DNA from: UMGS1994 sp944386155
GTDB taxonomy: Bacteria; Bacillota; Clostridia; TANB77; CAG-508
DNA: 64,000 bases
Assembly: GCA_963931085.1 (NCBI GenBank)
Contig: OZ006973.1
Coordinates: 1,364,001-1,428,000 of the forward strand
Reading direction: 5' to 3'
In this document: positions 49,078-58,877 of the stretch, one piece after another
Position numbering within the stretch: position 1 is the first letter of the stretch
Layout: every line of letters starts with the position of its first letter
The notes under the pieces: model-generated
The model's database searches: none
Seen by the model: the letters and a program-made list of their open reading frames with translations, nothing else
What the model was told of the DNA's origin: nothing
Position numbers and translations under genes: made by a program

Positions 49078-50163
49078 TTATATAAAATTAATATTGTGTT
49101 CACTCTTATCAGCAGTATCTAGATATTCTTCTAGTTTAGCTGTAACTTTCTCGACCCCAGTTCCTTTATAATAAGTTGATACTACAAAATCAACTAAAGG
49201 TTTTGCATATTTTTTCTCTCCATCTGGTGATACATATTCTATTTCTATACTTTCTAAATCATCTCTTAATTCCTTTGTAACTTTAGTTACATGATCATCA
49301 TTTTTTCCAATAAATACAATAACAAATTTAGGTCCCATATATCTTACAAAAATTTCTCCTGCATCTATTGAAGTCTTAACCCAATTTGCCACTGCAATAA
49401 TTATATTATTACCAGTTTCTCTACTATATGTCTTATTTATTTCCTCTATATTCATTATCCTAAACATACATACTGTAGAAGTTGGCTGTGAATCAATCTT
49501 TGCTTTAGCTTGACCATATAGATACTCTGCTGAATATAATCCAGTAAATTGATCAGTTCTTACTATACTTTCCATTGCTTCTTGATAAGATACTGTTTTT
49601 ACTAATGCAACTATATCATCTCTTATAACTTCTAAAAGTGTTGTATCAACTTTATCAAAAGCATGCATTACTGAACTTTCTATAATCCAGTATCCAATAT
49701 ATACATTATCTATAAATAGTGGAAAAAACATTGCTGATTTTGCTCTACCAAAATCCATCTTTTGATATGGAAGTTTTTCACCTTCTTGATCAACTGTTAT
49801 ATATTTTGGTACTGCATTTGTAATACTTTCTTTAAAAACTTCTTCTGTATGAAGATTTGTTAAATTTGACCAATATTTTTGATCGGTATTTGAAGCTTTT
49901 AAAATATATTCTGCACCATTAAATACTACAATAGTTGAATATTTAATCTCGAATTTTTCAATTAATACATCATTAACTCTTTTTATCTTCTCATCTACAG
50001 ATATATCTTCTCCAGTGATATCCATAAAATCTTGCAATACATTTAAATTATTTATTTTTTTAGAAATATTAGTATATGTATTTAATTTATTTTTTATATC
50101 AATATTATAAAAAATTAATATTGCAACTATTGCTACTAGTATCACTATAGGTACTAAAACCAA
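49078..50163 (-). CDS. Membrane protein with GAF-like and degenerate GGDEF domains
   Basis: 361 residues from a TTG start (GAGGTG seven bases upstream). One N-terminal membrane span (VLVPIVILVAIVAILIFYNI), a coil, a GAF-like region (about 60-195: STIVVFNGAEYIL, SAMFFPLFIDNVYIGYWIIE), and a GGDEF-like domain whose opening RTDQFTGLYSAEYLYGQAKA is typical. The signature is FVRYMGPKFVIVFIG, where GGDEF has become MGPKF, so it cannot make cyclic di-GMP. It may bind a nucleotide or serve as a scaffold. It follows the big TadZ-like gene by 26 bases and is probably in the same transcript. Confidence 0.75.
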   Translation of the reverse strand: MVLVPIVILVAIVAILIFYNIDIKNKLNTYTNISKKINNLNVLQDFMDITGEDISVDEKIKRVNDVLIEKFEIKYSTIVVFNGAEYILKASNTDQKYWSNLTNLHTEEVFKESITNAVPKYITVDQEGEKLPYQKMDFGRAKSAMFFPLFIDNVYIGYWIIESSVMHAFDKVDTTLLEVIRDDIVALVKTVSYQEAMESIVRTDQFTGLYSAEYLYGQAKAKIDSQPTSTVCMFRIMNIEEINKTYSRETGNNIIIAVANWVKTSIDAGEIFVRYMGPKFVIVFIGKNDDHVTKVTKELRDDLESIEIEYVSPDGEKKYAKPLVDFVVSTYYKGTGVEKVTAKLEEYLDTADKSEHNINFI

Positions 50164-50189
50164 AACAATTCACCTCTTTACAAAGTATT

Positions 50190-53100
50190 TTAATATTTAT
50201 TTCTCATTTGATTTAATGTATTATTCATTTCGTCAGAAAAATTACTTCTAGTATAGTCAGGTCCAGTTTTTATATAAGTTTGCTTACTTAATAAAGGATA
50301 CACCATATTACCTAAAATTTTCAAGCTATTCATGAAATTTTTTGAATATCCACTTATACTTACATTACAATTTACTAAAGTCTCTAAATACTTAGAATAA
50401 GTTGAATCTTCAAATGGAAGTGTACAAGCCTTTATTTTATCTTTATTAAATAATTCTGTCATATATGACATACTAGGATCATTATAGAAAGACATTCCTC
50501 CTATAATAGTCTTAGATGTAAGTCCTCTAACTTTAATTTCTTTATTAACAACTACTCTTAATTTTTCTTGGTCTAATATTCCATTTGTTTTAAGTTCTCT
50601 TAAAAATGCTGTTAATGGTTGTATTGTTAGTATATCCATTGACTGTACTAAATATATCTCTTGAGCATTTGCAAAATATCCAAGTGGTGTATCAAAATCG
50701 CAGTCAATTAATACTAGTGAATATGTTCTTGCAAGTGTTGTTAAAATTGCTTCTGCACTTGAAAAATCTTTTTCTTCATTTGGTACTGCAGTATAAACAT
50801 CTAAATTTCTATCAACTTTTATTCCTTCTGCAACACCATTTTCCAATTTATCAATAGCATCATAAGATATTTGTCTTAAATTTTCATCATTATTTGTATA
50901 AATATAATATGCATTTCTATTTTTAGTCATATCTAATATTGCTGTTTTTACACCTATTGATGAGAATAAACTTGCTAAATTGTTAACTATAAAAGATGTA
51001 CCATTTTTACTAGTTCCAATAAATGCTGCAATTTTCTTATCCCTTGTTAATACACTTTCAAGAGTTCCTGTTGAAAATACTCTCTTTTCTTCAAGTTTTC
51101 TAATTCCTTCTTTTCTTTCAAAATCATTATTTCTATATGAAGTTGCTGTAGATATAGTAGAAGAATTAAGTTCTTCACTTAAATTATTTTCAAATCCTGG
51201 CAATGTATTAGTTTCTTGAGCTCTAGCCTCACTTGCTTCATATGATTGAGAGTTATTAAAATTATTATTACTATTATTACTATTATTATTAATATTACTA
51301 CTACTTAATACTGAGTCTTCTTTAATTTCAGTACTTTGATTATCTCTATTAAACTCTTCATCAAAGCCTGGAAGAGTTACATTTTCTCTTTTTACTGGTT
51401 CAACATTATTCTCATTTTCTTCATCTTGAGTTATGTATGATTCTAAATCAAATCCCGGTAAAGTAACATCTTCATCAGTATCATTTTGTGAATTTTGAAT
51501 ATTAGATTCAGAAACACTTTCTATATTATTTTTGGTAGAAACATTTACAACATTTTCATTATTAGCATTATTTTGATTTGGTACAACAGTATTTGTATTT
51601 ATATTATTATCTACATTTACATCTGCCTTTTGATCTGCACTAGAATTAAAATTCATAAAATCTTCATCTAGTGTAGAGCCATTAGTAGCTTTTGGTAATT
51701 CTATATTCTCAAATTCTTCGTCTTCAAACCCTGGTAATGTTGTAGTAGATTCATCATTATTATTAGTAGTATTTTCTTGTTTTACAAAATTATTTGCATT
51801 ATCTTGTACTTCTTCAGGTTTTTGAGTTATTTTTCCTTCTGGTTTTTCAAAAGTATCAAAAGAACTAAAATCTTCTGTTATGTTTTCATTTTCAAATCCT
51901 GGTAGCACAACTGTTTCTTCTGCTTTTGGGGCCTCTACCTCTAAGTCTTCAAATCCTGGTAAAGTAGGTACTACAGGATTTTCAAGTTGTTTACTTTCTT
52001 TCTCAGGTTCTTCCTCTGGTAAAGGATTTTTTCTAGGTCTTCCTCTCTTTCCTTTTGGTTTTGGATTAGGATCAACAGGATATTTTCTAGGTCTTCCTCT
52101 ACCTTTCTTAACAGGCTCTTCTTGCAAAGTTTCTTCTTTTACCTCTTCAGTACTTGCCTTTGGTTGTTCTTGAACAGGTTGTATTTGCTTCATAGGTTGC
52201 ACATTTGGTACGTTCTGCACAGCTTTTGTTTCTTCTTTTGGCATTACTGCAAACATGCTACCTTGATTATTTGCTATAGGAGCATTATTTAGCTCTGGTC
52301 TATTTATTGCTTCAGCTTGTTTTACTTCTTCTTTTACAGGTTCTTTAGGAAGTTCTAAATCCTCAAATCCTGGTAATGTAACACTCTCTTCTTCTTTTTC
52401 TTGTTGTTTAACTTCTTGAACTTGGTTTACTTGCCCAATAGATTGATTATTAGTAATATTTTGAGCTGGTCTTTGAGATTGTTCTTGTGTAGTTTGTATT
52501 TGTGACTGATTTTGTTCGATTTGTTGTCTTTGTACATTTTCGCTTTGAGTTTGTATATTTTGTACATTTTGAACTGGAGCATTTTGCTCTTTCATTTGTT
52601 GTTGCTGAATATTTTGAGTTTGATTTATACTTTCCGGTCTAATTGTTCTTGCAGATTCTATATTCATTTCGTCATCTGATAAAACTCTTCTTGCATTTTT
52701 TGTATTAATAGCATTAGGAATTAAGACCTCACCTTGAATGTTAGGTCTATTCATTTTTTTATCTAATAAATCAATTCCAATTGGTTGTTGCTGTTTTCTT
52801 TGGTTATTAGTTTCTGCATTAGGAATATAAGATTCTTTTCTCTGTTCTTTTTCAGCTTTTTCTTGCTCTTTTTTCTTTTGTTCGTATTGTTCTTTTATTC
52901 TCTCTTCATATTCTTCTTTTTCTTTTAATTTTTGTTCTTGTAATCTCTCTTTTTCTTTCTGCTCTCTTATTTTATCCCTGTCACTTGCATAAGTTACAAG
53001 TTCTTGATATTTTGGGCATTCTGCTTCTAATACTGCTTTTACGTTTATTGGTAAATATCTGATAATTATTTTAAGCTGTTCATCTGTATATTGTGAAGCT

Positions 53101-53675
53101 ATATTATTAAAACTATCAGTATATCTTTCTTCATTTTTACCTAATTTTTTATAATAACTTACTATGTTTTGAACTTCCTCTTCACTAACATCTTCTAAAC
53201 TAGATTTGCTGTCTCCTGCATTTTCTAATTTATAATATTGCATAGCTTCTTCTTTTGTACGAGGAACATTTATTAATTTACATACATTATCAATTCTTCT
53301 GTCAGAACCAATTAAAGCATCATATATACCAATATTATATAACTTATGTATCATTGAACTAGATTTAGTTCTTCTATCTGTACAAATTAATATAATTGGA
53401 ATTTTGGCATCTGCAAAATCATTTATTTCTTCTGAAATTGCTTCTAATCTTTCATATATAAATTTATCTATTGCATCATAATTATTATTAGCAAAAGGCT
53501 CTAAATCTTCACTAACAACAATTCTATCATAAATCCTATCTCTTTGAATCTCTTTAATTATTGCATTAAAGTAAAATACATTTTTAAAAGTTATAGTGTC
53601 ATTATAGTTTTTATGATAACTTTTAACTATTGCATCAGAAACATTCTCATTACTTACTGCAAATAAAATTCTCAT
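50190..53675 (-). CDS. TadZ/CpaE-like MinD-type ATPase with LPGFE repeats and AT-hooks
   Basis: 1161 residues. An N-terminal receiver-like domain (about 1-125: ILFAVSNENV, IPIILICTDRRT), a helical part, a highly charged coiled coil (about 230-275), a long Gln/Asn-rich disordered region (280-880) and a C-terminal ParA/MinD-type ATPase (from about 895) with the deviant P-loop FIGTSKNGTSFIVNN (the usual GKG is KNG-T) and VLIDCDF. The disordered part has seven copies of a T/V-L-P-G-F-E/D motif and, near residue 545-570, two AT-hook-like motifs (KGRGRPRKYP, GKRGRPRKNP). TadZ/CpaE proteins place pilus or secretion machines at the pole; pil genes lie a few kb upstream. The repeats look like docking sites. 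GGAGG precedes the ATG. Confidence 0.75.
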   Translation of the reverse strand: MRILFAVSNENVSDAIVKSYHKNYNDTITFKNVFYFNAIIKEIQRDRIYDRIVVSEDLEPFANNNYDAIDKFIYERLEAISEEINDFADAKIPIILICTDRRTKSSSMIHKLYNIGIYDALIGSDRRIDNVCKLINVPRTKEEAMQYYKLENAGDSKSSLEDVSEEEVQNIVSYYKKLGKNEERYTDSFNNIASQYTDEQLKIIIRYLPINVKAVLEAECPKYQELVTYASDRDKIREQKEKERLQEQKLKEKEEYEERIKEQYEQKKKEQEKAEKEQRKESYIPNAETNNQRKQQQPIGIDLLDKKMNRPNIQGEVLIPNAINTKNARRVLSDDEMNIESARTIRPESINQTQNIQQQQMKEQNAPVQNVQNIQTQSENVQRQQIEQNQSQIQTTQEQSQRPAQNITNNQSIGQVNQVQEVKQQEKEEESVTLPGFEDLELPKEPVKEEVKQAEAINRPELNNAPIANNQGSMFAVMPKEETKAVQNVPNVQPMKQIQPVQEQPKASTEEVKEETLQEEPVKKGRGRPRKYPVDPNPKPKGKRGRPRKNPLPEEEPEKESKQLENPVVPTLPGFEDLEVEAPKAEETVVLPGFENENITEDFSSFDTFEKPEGKITQKPEEVQDNANNFVKQENTTNNNDESTTTLPGFEDEEFENIELPKATNGSTLDEDFMNFNSSADQKADVNVDNNINTNTVVPNQNNANNENVVNVSTKNNIESVSESNIQNSQNDTDEDVTLPGFDLESYITQDEENENNVEPVKRENVTLPGFDEEFNRDNQSTEIKEDSVLSSSNINNNSNNSNNNFNNSQSYEASEARAQETNTLPGFENNLSEELNSSTISTATSYRNNDFERKEGIRKLEEKRVFSTGTLESVLTRDKKIAAFIGTSKNGTSFIVNNLASLFSSIGVKTAILDMTKNRNAYYIYTNNDENLRQISYDAIDKLENGVAEGIKVDRNLDVYTAVPNEEKDFSSAEAILTTLARTYSLVLIDCDFDTPLGYFANAQEIYLVQSMDILTIQPLTAFLRELKTNGILDQEKLRVVVNKEIKVRGLTSKTIIGGMSFYNDPSMSYMTELFNKDKIKACTLPFEDSTYSKYLETLVNCNVSISGYSKNFMNSLKILGNMVYPLLSKQTYIKTGPDYTRSNFSDEMNNTLNQMRNKY

Positions 53676-53702
53676 TTGTTAAAACCTCCAAACGTAATTG
53701 TT

Positions 53703-54167
53703 TTATAACACCCATCCTCTAGTTACTACTGCGAATACTAAAGGTAGTACTTGGCATATTACTAAAGCTGTAACAAAAGCAATTACTAAATTAAAACCTC
53801 TATCTCTAACATCTAATTTTCTTATACCAATAACATATTGATATATTGCACCTACTGCGATACCTACAAAGCAGAATGGAATACTATAAATTCTAAGAGT
53901 ATCTAAAATAAGTGCTACTACACCATATACATCTGAACCATATTTTTCTGAATATTGTTCAAATTTTGATTTAAACTCTTCTTTCATTTGTGCAAATTTT
54001 GTAGCATTCTCTGTTTCTAAAACATTTTTTTCTGTAGCTATTTGTGTAGAATTATTATTTTCTTGTCCAGCATTATTTGCAGGAACATTTGATGTTGCAT
54101 ATATTGGCATCGCTATTAACATTATTAACATAAATATTACTACAGAATAATATAAGAATTTTTTCAT
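53703..54167 (-). CDS. Exported small membrane protein with signal peptide and two spans
   Basis: 154 residues. Signal peptide (KKFLYYSVVIFMLIMLIAMP then IYATS), an Asn/Glu-rich hydrophilic stretch with a helix KFAQMKEEFKSKFEQYSEKY, then two membrane spans (YSIPFCFVGIAVGAIYQYVI and FNLVIAFVTALVICQVLPLV). The two-span end resembles TrbC/VirB2-type pilin-like subunits. It lies 27 bases upstream of the TadZ-like gene in the same direction, so it may belong to the same apparatus. Confidence 0.6.
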   Translation of the reverse strand: MKKFLYYSVVIFMLIMLIAMPIYATSNVPANNAGQENNNSTQIATEKNVLETENATKFAQMKEEFKSKFEQYSEKYGSDVYGVVALILDTLRIYSIPFCFVGIAVGAIYQYVIGIRKLDVRDRGFNLVIAFVTALVICQVLPLVFAVVTRGWVL

Positions 54168-54324
54168 CTATGTATCCCCCATTTTTTTGATTTTCGCCTA
54201 ATTTTATACATATATAATCATACAATAATTTAGAAAAAATAGCAATAAAATAACAATAAAAAATGTTACAATTACTCATTATTTTTAATAAAATAATTTA
54301 AATTTCATAAAAAAATTAGTAAAT

Positions 54325-54361
54325 ATTAGTGGCATTTAGTAATTTACTAGATGCCACTAAT
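54325..54361 (-). terminator. Terminator after the glucosaminidase gene
   Basis: ATTAGTGGCAT/ATGCCACTAAT, 11-bp perfect stem with a 15-base loop. On the minus strand it follows the glucosaminidase stop by a few bases. Rest of 54168-54324: nothing seen. Confidence 0.7.
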
Positions 54362-54365
54362 GTTT

Positions 54366-55634
54366 TTATAATCTTTCATATAAATATTTCATCCATTTAA
54401 AAGTTGCATTTGCCCAGTTTTTGTCACTTGCATATCTAGTATTTACTCCTTTTAAATTTGGTCCATTATAGTATTTTCCTGTCGCAGTTTCTCCATCATA
54501 TATCTTAGTACCTTTTTCGTTCAAATAATGTTTTACTAAAACTCTTGCGACTAAATCTATACCTTCTGAATATGTCTCAAAATCAAATGCACCACCATAT
54601 GGATTACTATCATAAGCACCATATCCAAATAAATTTTTCTTGTCTTGTGCTATTTTAGATGTTCCCCATCCTCCTTCATGTATCGCCATTGCAGCCAAAT
54701 AAATACCATTTATATTATATTGTTTTTCAGCATAATAGAAATATTCTGCATTATCTTCTATTACATGTTTTTTATCATCCTTATTTCCTGATAAGACTTT
54801 TTTAAATTGCTCTAATGTAAATCCACTTGGCTTATTTAAATCCATATCAATATCTAAGGAAGCCAGTAGTTCTTCTTTAGAATATTCTACTCCGTCTTTA
54901 AAATCTCCTACAGCATTAGGATTTTTAGCAGTAAAACAATTTGCTTGGGCATATCCTAAAAAGCTATCAAATTTAACTTTATACCATTCTCCTGTAACTT
55001 CTACTAATCTTACTTCATCATTTTGTTTTAATACACATACTTTATCAGATTTATTATTTGCAGCTTTTCTTAAAGTAAGTGATGAAGGTGTAACATATAA
55101 CTTATCTCCAACTTCTGGAGTATATGTATATGTACCAGAACCTGTTCCAATTTCAACTATTTTATCTATAGTTCCTTTTATCACTCTACTTGTAACCCTT
55201 TCTTCTCCTATGTATTCATTACCTAAGTATGATTTTACTACGATAACTTGTTGAGCTCCATCTACACCTTCTTGAATTGTCTTTAATTGTCCTTGTGGAA
55301 GTTCAGGATTTTCTCTATAAACAGTTGTATAATCTAAATCCATTTCATCTACTACTAAAGTCTTTGTTTCTACATCTTTAGTGTTTTCATTTAATATGTT
55401 TTTTATATCTAATACATCCATATTCTTTTCTATAGTAATTTCTTTCTTTGCTTCTCCTTCTTCTTTTGCTTCTGCTATTTCCTGATTTAAAGTTTCTGCT
55501 GCATTAGACTTTTTTACTAAAAATCTTGTAAGTAATAAAGCACATACTAAAATAACTATAAGTAGTAAAACGATAATTATATTTCTTTTTTTCTTGTTTT
55601 TAGTTGGTTCAATTACATATTCTACTCTTTTCAT
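54366..55634 (-). CDS. Membrane-anchored G5-SH3b-glucosaminidase (LytG-type) cell wall hydrolase
   Basis: 422 residues. N-terminal anchor (KRNIIIVLLLIVILVCALLL), a G5 domain (about 105-175: DYTTVYRENPELPQGQLKTI, VVKSYLGNEYIGEERVTSRV), an SH3b domain (about 185-240: YVTPSSLTLRKAANNKSDKV) and a GH73-type endo-beta-N-acetylglucosaminidase domain (about 285-422) with YLAAMAIHEGGWGTSKIA, where Glu is the likely catalytic acid, and KKNLFGYGAYDSNPYGGAF. It cuts peptidoglycan glycan strands and is held at the membrane. Monocistronic with AGGAG before the ATG. Confidence 0.9.
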   Translation of the reverse strand: MKRVEYVIEPTKNKKKRNIIIVLLLIVILVCALLLTRFLVKKSNAAETLNQEIAEAKEEGEAKKEITIEKNMDVLDIKNILNENTKDVETKTLVVDEMDLDYTTVYRENPELPQGQLKTIQEGVDGAQQVIVVKSYLGNEYIGEERVTSRVIKGTIDKIVEIGTGSGTYTYTPEVGDKLYVTPSSLTLRKAANNKSDKVCVLKQNDEVRLVEVTGEWYKVKFDSFLGYAQANCFTAKNPNAVGDFKDGVEYSKEELLASLDIDMDLNKPSGFTLEQFKKVLSGNKDDKKHVIEDNAEYFYYAEKQYNINGIYLAAMAIHEGGWGTSKIAQDKKNLFGYGAYDSNPYGGAFDFETYSEGIDLVARVLVKHYLNEKGTKIYDGETATGKYYNGPNLKGVNTRYASDKNWANATFKWMKYLYERL

Positions 55635-55772
55635 ACATTTTCTCCTATAAATATTTTAATATCTACATATCTTTTTGTCAATTAAATAAAATAGGATTTA
55701 ATTCCTTTAATTTCCTTGAAAAAAAGGTTAAACTGGTATATATTATTAGTATAAAATTTTACGGAGGATAAG

Positions 55773-56627
55773 ATGATTTTAGAAAACAATAGAAAAAAAG
55801 TAATAATATTTAGAATTATTCTTGGCATTATAGTTTTTGCAATACTTATTAGTGCTTTTGTTTATTTTAAAATTACAAACAAGAAAAATGATTCTTCTTC
55901 AAATAATAATCAATTATCTGTTGAAGAAGGAAATAAAACTAATGAAAATGAAGAAACAATTTTTAAAATAGATAATATCTTATTATATAGTTCAGCAAAT
56001 GCTCTTAATAATTCTGAAACGCAAAAAGATTACTGGAATTTAAATATATATCAATATACTGATATGTCAATTACTATTAATAATCACGTATATTCAGATA
56101 AATTAACTTCAAAAAATTTAGTAAGTAAAATGTATATTGATAATGTTAATTTTTCTGTAAAACCTACTTTAGGCACTCCTGGACTTTTCTATAAAAATCC
56201 TAATTCTATTGGAATGCCAATCGTAGATGATTTAGACAATCAAATTACAGATAGACTAGATTTTACTGTAGATTCTATAAACAGTACTGTAGATTATTCT
56301 AAGCCATCATTTTATGCAGATTGTTCTAATCCTCTTACACTTTCATATGTAAACTCAAATGTTTACTCTAGCTTAATTATTAAAAATAATGCATCTTCTG
56401 TAACTTTTGATGGTTCACTTCTTCAAAAGTCTGGCACTAAGCTTTCTAATATACAAGCAACTGTAAATTTTACAATTCATATTGAAAATGCTATTGCAGA
56501 AGAATATGTTTGTGATGTTGAAATTCCTATTCCATTAGAAGATGAATCTCAATCAATTCTTGATGGTCATTATGTTACAGAACTTACAAATTTGGAAGAA
56601 TATAAATTTACTAAAGTAATAAAATAG
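55773..56627 (+). CDS. Membrane-anchored extracellular protein of unknown function
   Basis: 284 residues. N-terminal anchor (KVIIFRIILGIIVFAILISA), Ser/Asn/Glu linker, then a beta-rich extracellular part (NLNIYQYTDMSITINNHVY, VNFSVKPTLGTPGLFY, VTFDGSLLQKSGTKLSNIQA). No family recognised. CGGAGG precedes the ATG, and the acyl-CoA synthetase gene follows 15 bases after its stop, so they share a transcript. Confidence 0.6.
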   Translation: MILENNRKKVIIFRIILGIIVFAILISAFVYFKITNKKNDSSSNNNQLSVEEGNKTNENEETIFKIDNILLYSSANALNNSETQKDYWNLNIYQYTDMSITINNHVYSDKLTSKNLVSKMYIDNVNFSVKPTLGTPGLFYKNPNSIGMPIVDDLDNQITDRLDFTVDSINSTVDYSKPSFYADCSNPLTLSYVNSNVYSSLIIKNNASSVTFDGSLLQKSGTKLSNIQATVNFTIHIENAIAEEYVCDVEIPIPLEDESQSILDGHYVTELTNLEEYKFTKVIK

Positions 56628-56642
56628 AAAGGACTTTATTTT

Positions 56643-58433
56643 ATGAATAAGAGTAATCCAAAATCAAAAATTAATTATATGGAAAAACATTATTTTAAAA
56701 GAGATGATTTTTCAGATTTAAAAGAAATGATATATACTGTTGGAAAAAAATATGCTGGAAAAACTGCATTTAAATTAAAAGATAATGCAGGTCAGATTTA
56801 TAATGTTTCATATTTTGAATTTTTAAAAGATGTTGAATCTTTAGGAACTGCTTTAATAAGTTATGGTTTAAAAGATAAATTTATAGCTGTTGTAGGAAAA
56901 AACAGTTACAAATGGGCTGTATCTTATCTTGCAGCATGTATAGTAGGAGTCGTAGTTCCAATCGATAAAGAACTTAAAGTAAATGATATGATTACTTTTT
57001 TAAATGACTCAAACTCTTCAGTTATTCTTGGTGATTCAAGATATCTAGAAGAAATTAAAGCAAATGACAATTTATTAAATAATCAAAACTTAATTTACAT
57101 TGATTTTAATAAAGAATCTTCTAATACAGATAATGTACTATCTTTTAACCATTTTAAAACAACTGGTCAATATAATAAAGAAACATCTTATGATACTTCT
57201 TTTGAAAATATAAAAATAAATCCTGATGAAATGCATTTTTTACTATTTACATCTGGAACAACAGGAAATTCTAAAGGCGTATGTTTATCTCATAGAAATA
57301 TTTGTTCAAACATTTTTTCAATAGGTAGTATTGTAAAGGTTGACACACATACTGAAATAATGTCAATTTTACCAATACATCATACATATGAATGCACTTT
57401 AGGTTTCTTACTTGTAATATCTAGTGGTGGAACTATATCTTATCTTGAAAGTTATAAACATTTACCACAAAATTTAAATGAATATAAACCAAATATATTT
57501 TTAAGTGTTCCTCTAATATTAGATAAATTACATGCAAATATATTAAAATCATTAGAAAACTCTTTACCTAAAAAGTATTTCGAAAAGAATCCTGAAAAGC
57601 ATATTATGGATAAATTACCATTTATATTAAAACCAATAGTAAAATCTAAAATAAAAAAAGCATTAGGAGGAAATATTCAAAAAATAATAGTTGGAGCTTC
57701 TCCTATTAGTCCTGAATTAATTGATTCTTTAAATAAATTTGGAATAACTGTATTAAATGGCTATGGACTTACTGAATGTTCTCCTTTAGTTGCAGGAAAT
57801 AATGACTTTTTTGTAAATAAAGCTTCTGTTGGACTTCCTATTCCAAATGTAGAATATAAAATATCTAATCCTGACGAAAATGGCGTTGGTGAAATAGTCG
57901 TTAAAGGTCCAAATGTAATGCTCGGATATTATAAAAATGAAGAAGAAACTTCTAAAGTACTTAAAGATGGATGGTTTTATACTGGAGATCTTGGAAAAAT
58001 AGATGATGAAGGTTGGCTTTATATTACCGGAAGATCTAAAAATGTTATTATCACTAAAAACGGTAAAAATGTATATCCAGAAGAAATTGAATTTTTACTA
58101 GATAATGATGAATTTATATTAGAATCATTAGTAGTTGGAAGATTTAATAAAGAAAATAAAGAAACATATGTAAAAGCTAATATTATACCAAATATGGATA
58201 ATATTAAATCATCTTTAAATGTTGATGAAAATTCTAATGTAAGTGATAAAAAAATATTTGAAATTATAAGTGCTAGTGTTAAAAAAGTAAACAAACTTCT
58301 TCCACAGTTTAAGCATATTAAAGAATTTTCAATTAAGAATAACGAGTTTGAAAAAACGACAACTAATAAAATAAAAAGATTTGGTAAAAATTTAGAAGAT
58401 GATGAAAATGATAACTCTGAGAAAGCTGAATAA
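56643..58433 (+). CDS. AMP-dependent synthetase/ligase (long-chain fatty acid-CoA ligase type)
   Basis: 596 residues, ANL superfamily. P-loop LLFTSGTTGNSKGVCLSHRN near residue 205, A5 motif LNGYGLTECSPLV near 375, A7 GWFYTGDLGKID near 440, A8 YITGRSKNVIITKNGKNVYP near 460, and a C-terminal Lys in the TTTNKIKRF segment. It activates a carboxylate (probably a fatty acid) as acyl-AMP and then transfers it to CoA. It lies downstream of an unknown membrane-anchored gene and ends in a terminator. Confidence 0.9.
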   Translation: MNKSNPKSKINYMEKHYFKRDDFSDLKEMIYTVGKKYAGKTAFKLKDNAGQIYNVSYFEFLKDVESLGTALISYGLKDKFIAVVGKNSYKWAVSYLAACIVGVVVPIDKELKVNDMITFLNDSNSSVILGDSRYLEEIKANDNLLNNQNLIYIDFNKESSNTDNVLSFNHFKTTGQYNKETSYDTSFENIKINPDEMHFLLFTSGTTGNSKGVCLSHRNICSNIFSIGSIVKVDTHTEIMSILPIHHTYECTLGFLLVISSGGTISYLESYKHLPQNLNEYKPNIFLSVPLILDKLHANILKSLENSLPKKYFEKNPEKHIMDKLPFILKPIVKSKIKKALGGNIQKIIVGASPISPELIDSLNKFGITVLNGYGLTECSPLVAGNNDFFVNKASVGLPIPNVEYKISNPDENGVGEIVVKGPNVMLGYYKNEEETSKVLKDGWFYTGDLGKIDDEGWLYITGRSKNVIITKNGKNVYPEEIEFLLDNDEFILESLVVGRFNKENKETYVKANIIPNMDNIKSSLNVDENSNVSDKKIFEIISASVKKVNKLLPQFKHIKEFSIKNNEFEKTTTNKIKRFGKNLEDDENDNSEKAE

Positions 58434-58440
58434 TAAATAT

Positions 58441-58475
58441 AAAAATCCTTAATAACTTAAATATTAAGGATTTTT
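58441..58475 (+). terminator. Terminator after the acyl-CoA synthetase gene
   Basis: AAAAATCCTTAAT/ATTAAGGATTTTT, perfect 13-bp stem, then T-rich. Confidence 0.9.
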
Positions 58476-58567
58476 AATTTTTATTTTATTTTATCTAATT
58501 TTATTTTTTCAATTTAATTTTTTAATTTTATTTAATATTTTCTTCTATATCATTCAATTTTAAAAAT

Positions 58568-58789
58568 TTAATCTTCATAATTATTTAATAACTCTTTTAA
58601 TTTCTCCATTTCATCTTTAGAAAAAGTTACACCTTTACCCATTTTAGAATGATCTTCGTTCCAATCTCTTAAATCAAACTTTGGATCTCTTCCATTCCAG
58701 CTAACTAAATTTAATTCTTTGCTCCAACCTTTTTCAGTAGTAGATAATACTCCTATTTTTTTAATTACTTCATATGTTATTTCTGCCAT
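58568..58789 (-). CDS. YdbC-type PC4-like single-stranded DNA-binding protein
   Basis: 73 residues from ATG 58789, with AAGGAG eight bases upstream; the ATG two codons earlier is too near that site. Sequence ITYEVIKKIGVLSTTEKGWS, KELNLVSWNGRDPKFDLRDW and MGKGVTFSKDEMEKLKELL is the YdbC/PC4 pattern. Such proteins bind ssDNA and RNA and may assist transcription. Monocistronic between acyl-CoA synthetase and ROK kinase genes. Confidence 0.88.
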   Translation of the reverse strand: MAEITYEVIKKIGVLSTTEKGWSKELNLVSWNGRDPKFDLRDWNEDHSKMGKGVTFSKDEMEKLKELLNNYED

Positions 58790-58877
58790 TTCCATCTCTC
58801 CTTTATACTTTTCTCTCTTTTCTATTTATCTTTCTTTTATTTATCTTTTTTATTCTTTTTTCTTTTCTTCTTCTTCT

